A DNA stretch of 64,000 nucleotides from JAKAXS01 sp965279065 (GCA_965279065.1 OZ257134.1:2666001-2730000), one strand, 5' to 3'. Positions 53,243-62,378 are shown, counted from the stretch's first letter. Notes: generated by a model from the sequence alone, not told the origin. Made by a program: numbers and translations.

Positions 53243-54943
53243 CTAGTCTGTGAATTGAAGCTGACGGCATTGGGCGTCCCAATCTGCCGAAAGTGCCGTC
53301 CGGTACATGAGGTGCTTCAACGTCAGATCCGCCGGCTGTCGTCCTTCAAGGATCGCTCGCACGATTCGCGGTGCTAGGCAGGCCAGCGGTATATGGGCCT
53401 GAACGTAGGATCGCGGGAGCTGCTCGCGGACAGCGAGCTGGGTTAGGTCCGCAATGCGCCCGGTTCTAATGTCCTCGAACCAGGCGTAAGCCCGCGCGAT
53501 CGCCTGAACGAGTGTCGCGTCACGTCGCGTTATCACGACGCCATTCCCGATGACTAAACGCTGCTCGACACCACGCTTCGACACGCGGACTGGTGCGGTG
53601 AGCGTGTGTAATTCCTCTGCGTCAGATTCGAGCGGCAAGTGTCCAAATGTTTGCCGCACTTCGGCTAGGTTGAGGGTGACCGCGATCGATGCCTCCGCGA
53701 TCACGATCCGCGTGACTAAGGACTGCAGCGAAGTCCGCAGCCGAGCTAACTCCGGTTCGCGCAGAGACTGCGACAGACGGGCTACTGCTTCGAGCACGGC
53801 CGTCGTTTCGACCGGTGACAGGCGAGCTAGATTGAACAGCGACGTCAGCTCAGCATGATTGTCCAGCAACCCAGTGATAGAGGTGACGACAGCAGTCTCG
53901 AGTTCGGTGGCCGGAATGCGCCACCGCTTGCCTACCTTGTCGGACGTGGTCTGCCCGGTTACGAGCGTTTGCGACACGTAGTACCGGTAGCGCAGACTGC
54001 CCCGCCGAGCGTGTGTCGGCGTCAAACGCTCGCCTGAGCTGTCGAATACAAGTCCTGCCAGGGGACTGGGAACATGCGCTCGTGTCTGGCTTCGATGCTC
54101 AACCCTGTTCTCCCCAAGACGCCGTTGCACCCGGTCCCAGAGCAAGGACTCGATAATCGGCTGATGCAGCCCCCGATATAGGGCACCTTTGTGAACAACC
54201 ATGCCGATATAGACGGGATTCTGAAGCATCAGATAAAGGCTGCCACGCGTAATCACATGTCCACCAACCGTCCGTCCTGACTGCGTGACGCGCTGGTGCG
54301 ACCGTATTCCCCGACGGTTGAGATCATCTGCCAGGTCGCGGACCGAATTCAACTCAAGATATTGCGCGTAGATCAGCCGAACCTTTGCCGCCTCACTTTC
54401 GTTAATGACCAAGCCGCGATCCTTGACCTCGTAACCGAGGGGAACCGAGCCTCCCATCCACATTCCCTTCTGACGGGAGGCTCTAATTTTGTCGCGGATC
54501 CGTTCGCCGGCAATCTCACGCTCAAACTGCGCAAATGACAGCAGCACGTTTAACGTAAGACGACCCATCGATGTCGTCGTGTTGAATTGCTGCGTGACGG
54601 CTACGAAGGAGATGCCCTGGGCATCGAAGACCTCGACGATCTTCGCGAAGTCCGCTAGGGACCGCGTCAAGCGATCCACCTTATAGACGACGATCACATC
54701 AATCCGCTTCGCGCGGACATCTTCTAGAAGGCGCACCAATCCTGGCCGCGCCATGCTGCCGCCTGAGAAACCGCCATCATCGTAGCGGTCAGGTACCACC
54801 ATCCAGCCTTCATGTTTCTGGCTGAGAACGTAGGCTTCGCAAGCCTCGCGCTGCGCGTCGAGCGAGTTGAAATCTTGCTCGAGCCCCTCCTCCGAGGATT
54901 TTCGAGTATAGATCGCACAGCGTGTGCTCTTATGCTGGCTCAT
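53243..54943 (-). CDS. Large serine recombinase (site-specific integrase)
   Basis: A 566-residue recombinase. Resolvase domain at ~8-155 with catalytic Ser16 (YTRKSSEEGL) and the Arg pair in VYKVDRLTRSL; recombinase domain ~170-275 (GSVPLGYEV, LYLMLQNPVYIG); then a region with YYVSQ and a long helical part. Zinc-ribbon Cys are not clear. It would integrate or excise the element. It sits 217 bases from tRNA-Gln and its start overlaps the DUF2924 gene by 14 bases, so they are one operon. Confidence 0.94.
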   Translation of the reverse strand: MSQHKSTRCAIYTRKSSEEGLEQDFNSLDAQREACEAYVLSQKHEGWMVVPDRYDDGGFSGGSMARPGLVRLLEDVRAKRIDVIVVYKVDRLTRSLADFAKIVEVFDAQGISFVAVTQQFNTTTSMGRLTLNVLLSFAQFEREIAGERIRDKIRASRQKGMWMGGSVPLGYEVKDRGLVINESEAAKVRLIYAQYLELNSVRDLADDLNRRGIRSHQRVTQSGRTVGGHVITRGSLYLMLQNPVYIGMVVHKGALYRGLHQPIIESLLWDRVQRRLGENRVEHRSQTRAHVPSPLAGLVFDSSGERLTPTHARRGSLRYRYYVSQTLVTGQTTSDKVGKRWRIPATELETAVVTSITGLLDNHAELTSLFNLARLSPVETTAVLEAVARLSQSLREPELARLRTSLQSLVTRIVIAEASIAVTLNLAEVRQTFGHLPLESDAEELHTLTAPVRVSKRGVEQRLVIGNGVVITRRDATLVQAIARAYAWFEDIRTGRIADLTQLAVREQLPRSYVQAHIPLACLAPRIVRAILEGRQPADLTLKHLMYRTALSADWDAQCRQLQFTD

Positions 54944-55379
54944 CCCGCCCCCCGCGCTGCTTCAGTCCAAAAAAGCGTTGACCGCTCCACTTTGCGCCGG
55001 TGATTGCGAAGGCGATACCAGAGAGGCTTCGATACGTTTTGCCATCGCAGACAAAGCCTTGATCGGTGGCCAGCACCTCATAGGTTTCTCCACCCCACTC
55101 TCGCAGCAACTTCGTCCCCGGCTTAATCCTGATCTGTCCTCTTGTGGGGACCGAGTGCGTTCCCCTGGCTAGGGCTAGCAGTTCCCGACGCATCGAAGCT
55201 GGTAGCCCACCCAACGCGCGTTCCTGCAAAACATAGCCAATGGCGTGCCGCATGAAGTTCATGCTGGCGTAGCGCGGCGGCTCCATTCGATAAAGCCGCC
55301 GCCACTGCGCAACCAGATCGCCGCGTGAGGCGGGTTCGAGGTCCCGCAACGCCTGCCTCAGCTTGTCGTGATCCGGCAT
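54930..55379 (-). CDS. DUF2924 domain-containing protein
   Basis: A 149-residue protein with the DUF2924 pattern: DLVAQWRRLYRMEPPRYASMNFMRHAIGY (in parts), then PGTKLLREWGGETYEV, YRSLSGIAFAITG and SGQRFFGL. Members are nearly always next to large serine recombinases of alphaproteobacterial mobile elements and may be recombination directionality or DNA-binding factors, though the role is not proven. Overlaps the recombinase start by 14 bases. Confidence 0.9.
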   Translation of the reverse strand: MPDHDKLRQALRDLEPASRGDLVAQWRRLYRMEPPRYASMNFMRHAIGYVLQERALGGLPASMRRELLALARGTHSVPTRGQIRIKPGTKLLREWGGETYEVLATDQGFVCDGKTYRSLSGIAFAITGAKWSGQRFFGLKQRGGRDEPA

Positions 55380-55386
55380 CTATCAC

Positions 55387-55644
55387 TCAGCGCGCACGAT
55401 AGCGTCGCAGCTCCCCGTCTCGCTTCTCGGAAATCGGTTCGAGTCCATGGCGTTTCCGCAAGGCGCCAGCCAGGAAGCCTCGCACCGAGTGCGATTGCCA
55501 GCCGGTTGCCGCCATCAATTCGGGTATTGTGGCACCCTGCTTTGACCTGAGCAAAGTGATGACCGCCTCAGTCTTGCCGCGCGAACGGGCCTTGACGGGT
55601 TCTGCGACGACAGCTTTCAATCTGGCTTTTGTGATGCGAGCCAT
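55387..55644 (-). CDS. DUF3489 domain-containing protein
   Basis: An 85-residue basic protein with a winged-helix-like pattern (KTEAVITLLRSKQGATIPEL, ATGWQSHSVRGFLAGALRK). DUF3489 genes occur together with DUF2924 and serine recombinases, as here, where its stop lies 7 bases before the DUF2924 start. The ATG at 55644 has GGAGA 6 bases upstream. A DNA-binding role in the recombination module is inferred. Confidence 0.88.
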   Translation of the reverse strand: MARITKARLKAVVAEPVKARSRGKTEAVITLLRSKQGATIPELMAATGWQSHSVRGFLAGALRKRHGLEPISEKRDGELRRYRAR

Positions 55645-55839
55645 GGCGTGTCTCCTAACGGCGGCACCAGCCAAATGCTGATGCCCGCACCACCCAAAGC
55701 CCCGTAGTCATCCGGGGCTGCAGGAGACGTCGTTAGTGCCGCAAGTGACGCTCGTATCTGGACAGAGTTCAAGTCACTTCGCGCGGCTCCTATCACCCGG
55801 GTTCGCTTCACTCGCGACCCGAGGCCGCCATGGTCGTCA

Positions 55840-56049
55840 TCACGATCCACCGCCTGTCAGCACAACCAAGGCGCCAGCAAGTGCCGCGGCTTCTGAAACG
55901 GCGGTATCAAGCCGGCTGGCCAGTTCGCCTTGTTGCTGGGCTCCGACCGATTTAGACTGACCATCAACTGAGAGCTCGTGCGCATTTTCTAGCCGGGCCG
56001 ACATACACGCAAAGAGGTGTCGAATGAGCTCACGATCATCATGCTCCAT
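55840..56049 (-). CDS. Small hypothetical protein of the recombinase module
   Basis: A 69-residue protein (MEHDDRELIRHLFACMSARLE...), acidic and helical at the N terminus and hydrophobic at the C terminus (AAALAGALVVLTGGG). GGGGGAG precedes the ATG by about 9 bases. It is the first gene of the probable transcript that continues into DUF3489, DUF2924 and the recombinase. A weak hairpin (55698-55719) lies after it. Function unknown. Confidence 0.6.
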   Translation of the reverse strand: MEHDDRELIRHLFACMSARLENAHELSVDGQSKSVGAQQQGELASRLDTAVSEAAALAGALVVLTGGGS

Positions 56050-56321
56050 CGATGTCTTCTCCCCCAACCGCCAACACTAAAAGGCGTGGTCCCCAAGAGA
56101 AGTCCAGGAAGAAAGTCGGTTGAACTGGATGTCTGCTTTGCCGTGAAAGCAGACGTCGCCGACCGATCGCTTATGCATAGGTAAGCGCGGAACGGTACGT
56201 CCGCTCAGCATTCGACAGCAGACGCCAGGTCATGCGCGCCCACTCCCCCGCCTCGCGCCACTACGTGGAATGTCAAGGTGGTCAAACGCGGGGGCATGAC
56301 CAGCACTTTCTTGCAATGCAG

Positions 56322-57236
56322 TCACAGCAGAGCCGTCAGAGCCGACAGCCCTTTGTGGTCCAAAGTGAACTCCCTCAGGTCGATTGTTCGATGCCGGATT
56401 TCGAGCGCCCCCAGAAGGAGTGCCGCCGCATATAGGACAAACCATTTCACTGGTTGTCCATCCACGCGCCGCAACAGCATGTCGAAGCGCTCTTGAGCTG
56501 GAGGATGGGAGGAGGTGGTCTCATGCCCGAGGACGGCAACCAGAAAAAGACCCGTCATGACGCTCATGGCACGAAGGTCTCGCACTAGCTCGGGCGGCTT
56601 GCCGTTGTCGGCGGCGTAGCTATCGGCGCAATCGAGCAGGTAGCCAACGGCAAAGGCGTCGCAGATCCGCTCCTCCTCAAGCGGATCCTCGGGTTGCGCG
56701 CCACTAGCCCGCAATTCTGCATGCTTGATCTCGTGCAGCAGCATGAACGCCCAGGCGATATGGGCGATGTCTCGCACCAACTCGTCCGGCTTCGAGGTTG
56801 AGGTCTGCACCGGCGCGGGCACTCCATCTGGCCACCGGAAGGCTCCCGCGTCGTGCGATGCGAGCAGATTGCGCGCGGCAGCGAGACACCGCGCGACCCT
56901 GGCAACGTGCTCGGCCTGCTCTGGCATCTCGGCGATGTCAGAGGACGAGAGACTGTCGGTCAGGAGTAGTGCGGGTGAGTAGGCCGCGACGCAGTTCCAG
57001 GCGGCGCAGGTGACGAGCCAGGACGCGGCCGGCGAACGATGACCAACTACGATTGCGCCGAAGGCCGTCTCAAGCTGAAAGCCGTCGTTGTCGGAAGCTG
57101 CAATGACTTGCACATTGGCGGCCTTGACCAATTGCAACACCTCGTCGGCTCGCTCGGGAAGTGCGGCTTTGAGCAATTGGAGATGAAGTTCCGGAAGGAC
57201 CGCGGCCGTGGCGGAACTGTTCGATACTTCAATCAC
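56322..57236 (-). CDS. Putative Lit-like HExxH metallopeptidase
   Basis: A 304-residue protein with a zinc motif, HEIKH at residues 168-172 (MLLHEIKHAEL), and a downstream EEERICDAFAVGYL segment at ~187-200 that could supply the third ligand. Length and motif position are close to the E. coli phage-exclusion protein Lit (297 residues, HExxH near 160), which cuts EF-Tu after phage T4 infection; this peptidase family (MEROPS U49) is a plausible home, but overall similarity is judged by eye. It has no signal peptide; C-terminal LFLVAVLG and VLYAAALLLGAL stretches are hydrophobic. It starts 3 bases after the stop of the upstream partner gene, so the two form an operon. Confidence 0.6.
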   Translation of the reverse strand: MIEVSNSSATAAVLPELHLQLLKAALPERADEVLQLVKAANVQVIAASDNDGFQLETAFGAIVVGHRSPAASWLVTCAAWNCVAAYSPALLLTDSLSSSDIAEMPEQAEHVARVARCLAAARNLLASHDAGAFRWPDGVPAPVQTSTSKPDELVRDIAHIAWAFMLLHEIKHAELRASGAQPEDPLEEERICDAFAVGYLLDCADSYAADNGKPPELVRDLRAMSVMTGLFLVAVLGHETTSSHPPAQERFDMLLRRVDGQPVKWFVLYAAALLLGALEIRHRTIDLREFTLDHKGLSALTALL

Positions 57237-57239
57237 GTT

Positions 57240-57734
57240 TCAGCCTCGCCAATAAAGCATGATACTCATCACAGCGGCTAGCATCCGGCGGTGAGACTCT
57301 TCCATATCGTCGAAGTGCGACTGCCCACGGACGAGCGCAGCCTGAATGCGACCCGCTGCAGCTGCGAGCAGGTTTTCCTGATCGACATCACGCGAACCGC
57401 CCTGCTCGAGTATGGCGTCATAGTCGTCTCCAATCCATCGGCGGTTCACCTTGCGGATCGGCCAGCGCAAGTGCGTAGCGACGTATTCGGCAAGGACATC
57501 TTCGTTTTCATGATAACGCTGAGGCACCGGACAGGATGCGAGATCGTCGATAAGCTTGTTCAACTGTGCGGCAAAGCTTTCGTCCTCGATTTCATATGAG
57601 AAATTGGCATCGTCCCAGGTCAAGTCCCAATTGGGCCGGATGTGGGAGAGCGGACGAAGGACCATGTGATCGATCAGGGCGCTGTTGGCGAAGAAGCGCT
57701 TGAGCCGCTCGGAATGTGCGCGATCGGGTTTCAT
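57240..57734 (-). CDS. Hypothetical partner of the Lit-like peptidase
   Basis: A 164-residue acidic protein (MKPDRAHSERLKRFF...) that I do not recognise. It shows a Trp/Asp-rich segment (PNWDLTWDDANFSYEIEDE) and a helical C terminus ending in MLYWRG. No membrane segment or catalytic motif is clear. The peptidase gene begins 3 bases after its stop, so the proteins are made together; it could be a sensor, inhibitor or activator. The ATG at 57734 is the best internal start of a frame open to 57887; the ribosome site is weak. Confidence 0.55.
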   Translation of the reverse strand: MKPDRAHSERLKRFFANSALIDHMVLRPLSHIRPNWDLTWDDANFSYEIEDESFAAQLNKLIDDLASCPVPQRYHENEDVLAEYVATHLRWPIRKVNRRWIGDDYDAILEQGGSRDVDQENLLAAAAGRIQAALVRGQSHFDDMEESHRRMLAAVMSIMLYWRG

Positions 57735-58085
57735 GTGGCAGGAGTGCTCTGGGATCGGGCGCGCAGGTGACGAGCAGCATGACCTGAAGTGACGCAGCGT
57801 AGTCAATCCACGCTTTGGGCGGCAGCGGCTATGGCAGGTTCCGTATTTAAGTTCTCGCCTGCGTGCGGTAAGCTGCTCATATCGCATTGTTGCTGATCAG
57901 GATATTTCTAGCTAGCCAATTTCTACGACGGAACCCACGTGAGTGGAAATGTCGGACCGGGGGTACCCAGTGTTGAATATTAGTGCTCGACAACGCGCGG
58001 CCGCTCCGCGCGAGCGTGTTTGCGGAGCATTGCTTCATGGAGCGCCCCAACAGATTGGTCAACCATCGGTCGGGGCAGGAAAAGA
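57735..58085. other. Divergent promoter region between two defence-type operons
   Basis: About 350 bases between the Lit-like pair (left) and the ABC-3C operon (right). A hairpin, CGCGCGG-CCGCT-CCGCGCG, lies at 57994-58012, about 74 bases before the nuclease gene, and could be an operator or attenuator. No clear promoter pair was found. Confidence 0.4.
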
Positions 58086-59342
58086 ATGAATAGGCCCGTC
58101 GATGAGGTTGACGAGACGGACCGCGGCGATGACATCATCCGCCGCTTCCGCTTCCAGATCGGTTATGTAGCGCTCAAAGCTATCAGCCTCCTCGGCGCGG
58201 ATTGCGTTGCCGTCTGCATCTACTGTGAACACCACGAAGATGCGCTTATCGAGCTTGCCAATGGAAAATTTATTGGTTCTCAAATCAAAACCCGTGAAGT
58301 GGGGTTTCCGCCTTTCAAGTCAACAGACGAGCAAATCCTTAGTGCTCTCGTCCGCTTCTGCAAGGAAGACGCAGCGTATCCGGGACAGTTCGAGGGTTTC
58401 TGCCTCGCAACCAATGGCGTCTTTTTCAAGGGTGACGGCGCCGACGACCTTCGCAATCTCACCGAATGTGCACGCGTTAATCCCGAACTGACGGGATTGA
58501 CAAACCGCAACACTTTGAGGCGGCTGTTCGTGAATATCGTCACAGAGTCAGGCGTGCCGCTTGAAGGCGTGATCGGCACGATCGCCAAGCTTCAGCTCGA
58601 CGAACGGCACACGGGAGTCGATCTCGACCCACTCATTGTTCAGGGCCTTTCCGAAGTCGACGGCTGCGCAGAAATCCGACATGCCCATTTGCTAAAGGCT
58701 GCGAGCCTCCTCCGCGACGGGCTAATGTCGGCAAGTTCCCTTGCCCATTCACGCTCTCAGATCCTGGCCAACTCCCCAACATTGGACATCGCACAGCGTA
58801 CAAAGGCGCTGACAATTGCGAACAAGCGTGTCGATGGCGCATTTGTCACGAAGTGCATCACCGATGCCGGTCCGTTGACGGGCACACCGGCCCAAGAACT
58901 TCTCGCCATTCAGGACTATCTTCAACGCGATGGCTCACCCGCCATCATGTCCCGCATGGAAGCCAAGATGGCCGTGGGGCAGCTCTCCGTTATGGAGGTT
59001 GAGCAGTTTAAGGACGACGTTCGAACACTTGAGCGCACTTTTCTCCGATGGAAGGAAAAGCACGACTTCAAGGAGGCGAACGATCGCCTTCAGCATTTGC
59101 AAGGCCTGGCGCTTCAGCAATGCCGCTCTCTACACGATGGCTCACTGGCGCCTCCCGGTTTCCGCAATCCCATCGTGACCGACCGGCGGGCGTTGAAGGC
59201 TCAGCTTGTTAGCACTGCCTCCACGGAGGCGCAGACGCTTTTCGGATGTCGGCCAGAACATATCGCCGGCGCGGTTGGAATGCTCACTGAAGACTGTCGC
59301 GTCTGGTGGTCGGCGCCCTTCGATTTCGAGGGCCTGGCATGA
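58086..59342 (+). CDS. ABC-3C system effector, DUF4297-type nuclease
   Basis: A 418-residue protein. The first ~100 residues show the DUF4297 nuclease pattern: RFRFQIGYVALKAI, CEHHEDALIEL (Glu48, Asp52, Glu56), then SQIKTR (Gln66, Lys68), a restriction-endonuclease-like core that is expected to cut double-stranded DNA. The remainder is helical and probably contacts its partners. AGGAAAAG precedes the ATG at 58086. Its stop overlaps the next start (ATGA), so effector and partners are made in step. The likely role is abortive or DNA-degrading defence. Confidence 0.8.
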   Translation: MNRPVDEVDETDRGDDIIRRFRFQIGYVALKAISLLGADCVAVCIYCEHHEDALIELANGKFIGSQIKTREVGFPPFKSTDEQILSALVRFCKEDAAYPGQFEGFCLATNGVFFKGDGADDLRNLTECARVNPELTGLTNRNTLRRLFVNIVTESGVPLEGVIGTIAKLQLDERHTGVDLDPLIVQGLSEVDGCAEIRHAHLLKAASLLRDGLMSASSLAHSRSQILANSPTLDIAQRTKALTIANKRVDGAFVTKCITDAGPLTGTPAQELLAIQDYLQRDGSPAIMSRMEAKMAVGQLSVMEVEQFKDDVRTLERTFLRWKEKHDFKEANDRLQHLQGLALQQCRSLHDGSLAPPGFRNPIVTDRRALKAQLVSTASTEAQTLFGCRPEHIAGAVGMLTEDCRVWWSAPFDFEGLA

Positions 59343-59890
59343 CCTCATTGCCGGGTATCGTGGAATGGCTCGAGTCCGATGACGCTTTGCAGCTCGGGCG
59401 GCTACTCGTTCTACTCCGCGCCTTCGGCGGTCGGAGAGGCAACCAACCTGTCGAGGGCCTCACCAAGCTTGCGAAGCTCGACTTCCTGTTACGCTACCCA
59501 GCCTATCTGGAAAGAGCGCTTGCCGCCCGAGGGGTATCGGCGAAGCCGACCAAGGTCGAGGACTATGAACGTAACAGCGTTGAAGCGCATATGGTGCGCT
59601 ATCGATATGGACCCTGGGATCATCGCTACCGTCGGCTTCTGAACACGCTTGTAGGCCTTGGTCTTGTTCATGTTGAGACCGACCGGCGTACCCTTGTCAT
59701 CAGACTAACCGACGAAGGCAAGATAGCCGCTGAAGCGCTTAGTGTAGACCCGAGTTATGTCCGAATTTCTGAGAGAGCGACGCTACTGAAGCGTCACCTC
59801 GACATCGGTGCCACCAATCTGATGGAGTTTATATACGCAACGTTTCCAGAGGTAGTCTCTTTGTCCTTGGGAGAGACTATTGAGCCATGA
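59339..59890 (+). CDS. ABC-3C system middle component
   Basis: A 183-residue protein with a winged-helix-like pattern: TKLAKLDFLLRYPAYLERAL, VEAHMVRYRYGPWDHRYRRLLNTLVGLGLV, then RTLVIRLTDEGKIAAEAL, ending in a helical tail. It lies between the nuclease and the ABC ATPase, with 4-nt overlaps on both sides, the position held by middle components (ABC-3C_MC) that join the ATPase to its effector. The family assignment rests on position and general pattern. Confidence 0.75.
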   Translation: MTSLPGIVEWLESDDALQLGRLLVLLRAFGGRRGNQPVEGLTKLAKLDFLLRYPAYLERALAARGVSAKPTKVEDYERNSVEAHMVRYRYGPWDHRYRRLLNTLVGLGLVHVETDRRTLVIRLTDEGKIAAEALSVDPSYVRISERATLLKRHLDIGATNLMEFIYATFPEVVSLSLGETIEP

Positions 59891-61830
59891 AGATCAGATT
59901 TGAAACGCTAAAGCTCATTTGCAGGAAAGGCGAAGAGGTCATCGATCTCTCGTCGCATATTTCCTTTTTCCACGGCCAGCTTAGCGCGGGCAAATCTACG
60001 ATAGCCCGTCTCGTCGATTTTTGCCTTGGAGGGTCGCTTGAAGCGACGACAGCCATCCAGCAGGAGATGGTGGCCGTTCAGCTGACGCTTCAGGTATGCG
60101 ACGACCTGGTGCTGATAGAACGGAACAAAGGCGAGAACTTCCTGCAAGTCTCCTGGTCGGGGCCGAACAATCCACCAACTTCAGTGCTAGTAGCGTCGCG
60201 TGGAGACGGTGCACCCGTGGTTGCCGACAATATCCGCAATCTCAGCGACCTCATCCTTTACCTGCTTGGCATTCCCGTCATCAAAGTGAGAAAGCGGACG
60301 GAGGATTCTGATTCTTCTCTGGTCCGGCTCAGCCTCCGCGACATCCTCACATTCTGCTATTTGCCGCAAGAGGGGCTCGACTCCGAATTCTTCCTGCTGA
60401 TGACCCCAATCCGCCGCGAGAAAAGTAAAGACGTTCTCAACTATGTCCTCGGGTTCTTCAGCGACCAGCTGAATGAACTGCAGATTGAGTATGACCGTGT
60501 CGCGTCCGACCAGCGCACGAAGGAGCTCTCCGCGAAGCGAATTCGGGAATTTCTTGGCCAGTTCGAGTTTGGTACGGACTCCGACATCGACCAGGAGATG
60601 GCGGCTATCTCAAACAGTCTCGCCGAGGTCGATGCAAGCATCGCGGGTGAGGTCGCCCAGTTTCAGAGCAGGACGCACTTTGCGGATGATGAGCGTGCGA
60701 AATTGCTTGTTGTGTCCCGGGAGCTGACAGAAGCGCAGGAGGCCGCCTTCGATATCGCGCGCAAGATTGATGAGCAGCGCGAATTGAAGGCCGAACTCAT
60801 CTCCATGAAATTCAAGACCGCGCGCGCGGACAGTGCGCGCAACGTGCTGGCCGGCGCGAAGTTTAGGGTCTGCCCGAACTGCGGGCAGCCGGTCTCATCC
60901 CATCGAGTAGATAACCCGGAAGATTGTTACCTCTGTTTGCAACCGCCCAGCCCGACGGACGTCGGTGTAACGGTCGACGTTGTCCGTGCGGACCTTGATA
61001 ACCGCATCTCCGAGATAGATGGCTTCCTCAGGCGGCAGGATAAAGCGCGTACCGCCCTGCAAGGCAGAATACATGCGTTGCAGACAGACAAGGCGCAGCG
61101 CGACAGCGAGCTCTCGCAGCTGCTAGCTGCCTATGAGACTGATCGTCTTGCGCGCACCAGAGAAGCCGAGCGCCGGCGAGCCGCTCTTCTCGAGCGCCGA
61201 GCCTTCCTTGAGCGCCTTCGGAAGATGCCACAGGCCGTCGAACAAATGGCGAAAGAGGCCGACGAACTCAAGGTGGAGCTCGAGCGCATCGCACGCGCGA
61301 TCGGAGCCGAGAAACTGAGGCTTACGGATGCCGACAAGAACTTCACCCTTCTTGAGGAGTACTTTTTGGACGCCCTTGTCGCCATCGGCCTGCCCGGCAT
61401 TTCACCGGACGACAAAGTTCACATCGATCGGCGCACGCTCATTCCTGAGATCTGGCCGAAAGGTGACGAAACGATAGCTTACACGTTCTTTACGGCGGGC
61501 AGCGGCGGGAAAAAGGTGATGATCACGATATGCTTCGCTTTGGCTTTGCATCGGGTCGCCGCAGTTCGATGTCTGCCGTTGCCAAGCTTCCTCATGATCG
61601 ACAGCCCGACCAAGAACATTACACCCGACATCAATCCCGAACTTGTGTCAGCATTCTACACCTACCTATATTCACTCGCAGCTAACGACCTTTCGGATAT
61701 CCAGTTCATACTGGTAGATCAGACATTGGTTACGCCTGCCGAGGATCTCGACCTTTCCTTTCAGCATCGTCTGCTAGAACGCGGCAATCCGGCCAATCCT
61801 CCTCTCATTTCCTATTACGACGGTCCATAA
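59887..61830 (+). CDS. ABC-3C system ABC ATPase (DUF3732)
   Basis: A 647-residue SMC/Rad50-like ATPase. Walker A GQLSAGKST (residues 30-38), long coiled-coil arms, and a zinc-hook-like insert with CPNC and CYLC (Cys329, 332, 347 and 350). The C-terminal lobe has the signature region GSGGKKVMITICFALAL (~535-552) and Walker B SFLMIDSPTKN (~568-578). This is the DUF3732 pattern known from ABC-three-component defence operons, where it would sense foreign DNA or structure and license the nuclease. Confidence 0.87.
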   Translation: MKIRFETLKLICRKGEEVIDLSSHISFFHGQLSAGKSTIARLVDFCLGGSLEATTAIQQEMVAVQLTLQVCDDLVLIERNKGENFLQVSWSGPNNPPTSVLVASRGDGAPVVADNIRNLSDLILYLLGIPVIKVRKRTEDSDSSLVRLSLRDILTFCYLPQEGLDSEFFLLMTPIRREKSKDVLNYVLGFFSDQLNELQIEYDRVASDQRTKELSAKRIREFLGQFEFGTDSDIDQEMAAISNSLAEVDASIAGEVAQFQSRTHFADDERAKLLVVSRELTEAQEAAFDIARKIDEQRELKAELISMKFKTARADSARNVLAGAKFRVCPNCGQPVSSHRVDNPEDCYLCLQPPSPTDVGVTVDVVRADLDNRISEIDGFLRRQDKARTALQGRIHALQTDKAQRDSELSQLLAAYETDRLARTREAERRRAALLERRAFLERLRKMPQAVEQMAKEADELKVELERIARAIGAEKLRLTDADKNFTLLEEYFLDALVAIGLPGISPDDKVHIDRRTLIPEIWPKGDETIAYTFFTAGSGGKKVMITICFALALHRVAAVRCLPLPSFLMIDSPTKNITPDINPELVSAFYTYLYSLAANDLSDIQFILVDQTLVTPAEDLDLSFQHRLLERGNPANPPLISYYDGP

Positions 61831-62378
61831 CGTTATGGCTCTCCAAACCTCTTTAAGACGAACCTCAGGGACGGACTTGGCGAACCTAGGCATTGTCCGA
61901 TTGACCTGCGTGAAAATTCGAAGATCGAGACCACTGTTCGCTAGCCTGAGATCTTGGTCGACGATGCGATCGAGATCGCTGAGAAGATCGACATCTTCTG
62001 ACAGCATTACTCCGATGAGCAGACTCGGTCGGTGATTGTACGGGGGCGCCGACTACGGCTGCGGCAATCACGGCTTCTGGGACTTAACAGACATCTCGCT
62101 ATGACCGCTTAGCCAATTGCGGAAGTCGTCGACAGACCGCTTTGCTCATGCGATGCAACCCAACTTACGTCCGCTTCCTGGTACAGATCGGCTGGCGAGC
62201 GCGTCCAGTGAAGGTCCCGTCACAGGGGCACCCTGCAGACATCTGCGAGCTCAGGCAACCCGCAGTGCCTGATACGAGCGCGATATACACTTGCGGACAT
62301 GTTGGTCGTTGCCGGCGGGTGATCCAGCACGGCAAACGCGACGTCAGCTTTCGCTGAGGTCGCAGACACGGTTCGCGT
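61831..62378. other. Gene-free gap between the ABC-3C and Wadjet operons
   Basis: About 550 bases between the stops of two convergent operons. A minus-strand frame from 62007 to 61774 (MLSEDVDLLSDLDRIVDQ...) looks somewhat protein-like but overlaps the ATPase gene and matches nothing I know. It may be a gene remnant. No terminator with a T-run or repeat was identified. Confidence 0.35.

Noticed and set aside
56322..57236. ImmA/IrrE-type protease instead of a Lit-like peptidase
   Set aside because: HExxH is present, but the position of the motif in the middle of a 304-residue protein and the absence of an adjacent helix-turn-helix repressor fit Lit better. The point is not settled.
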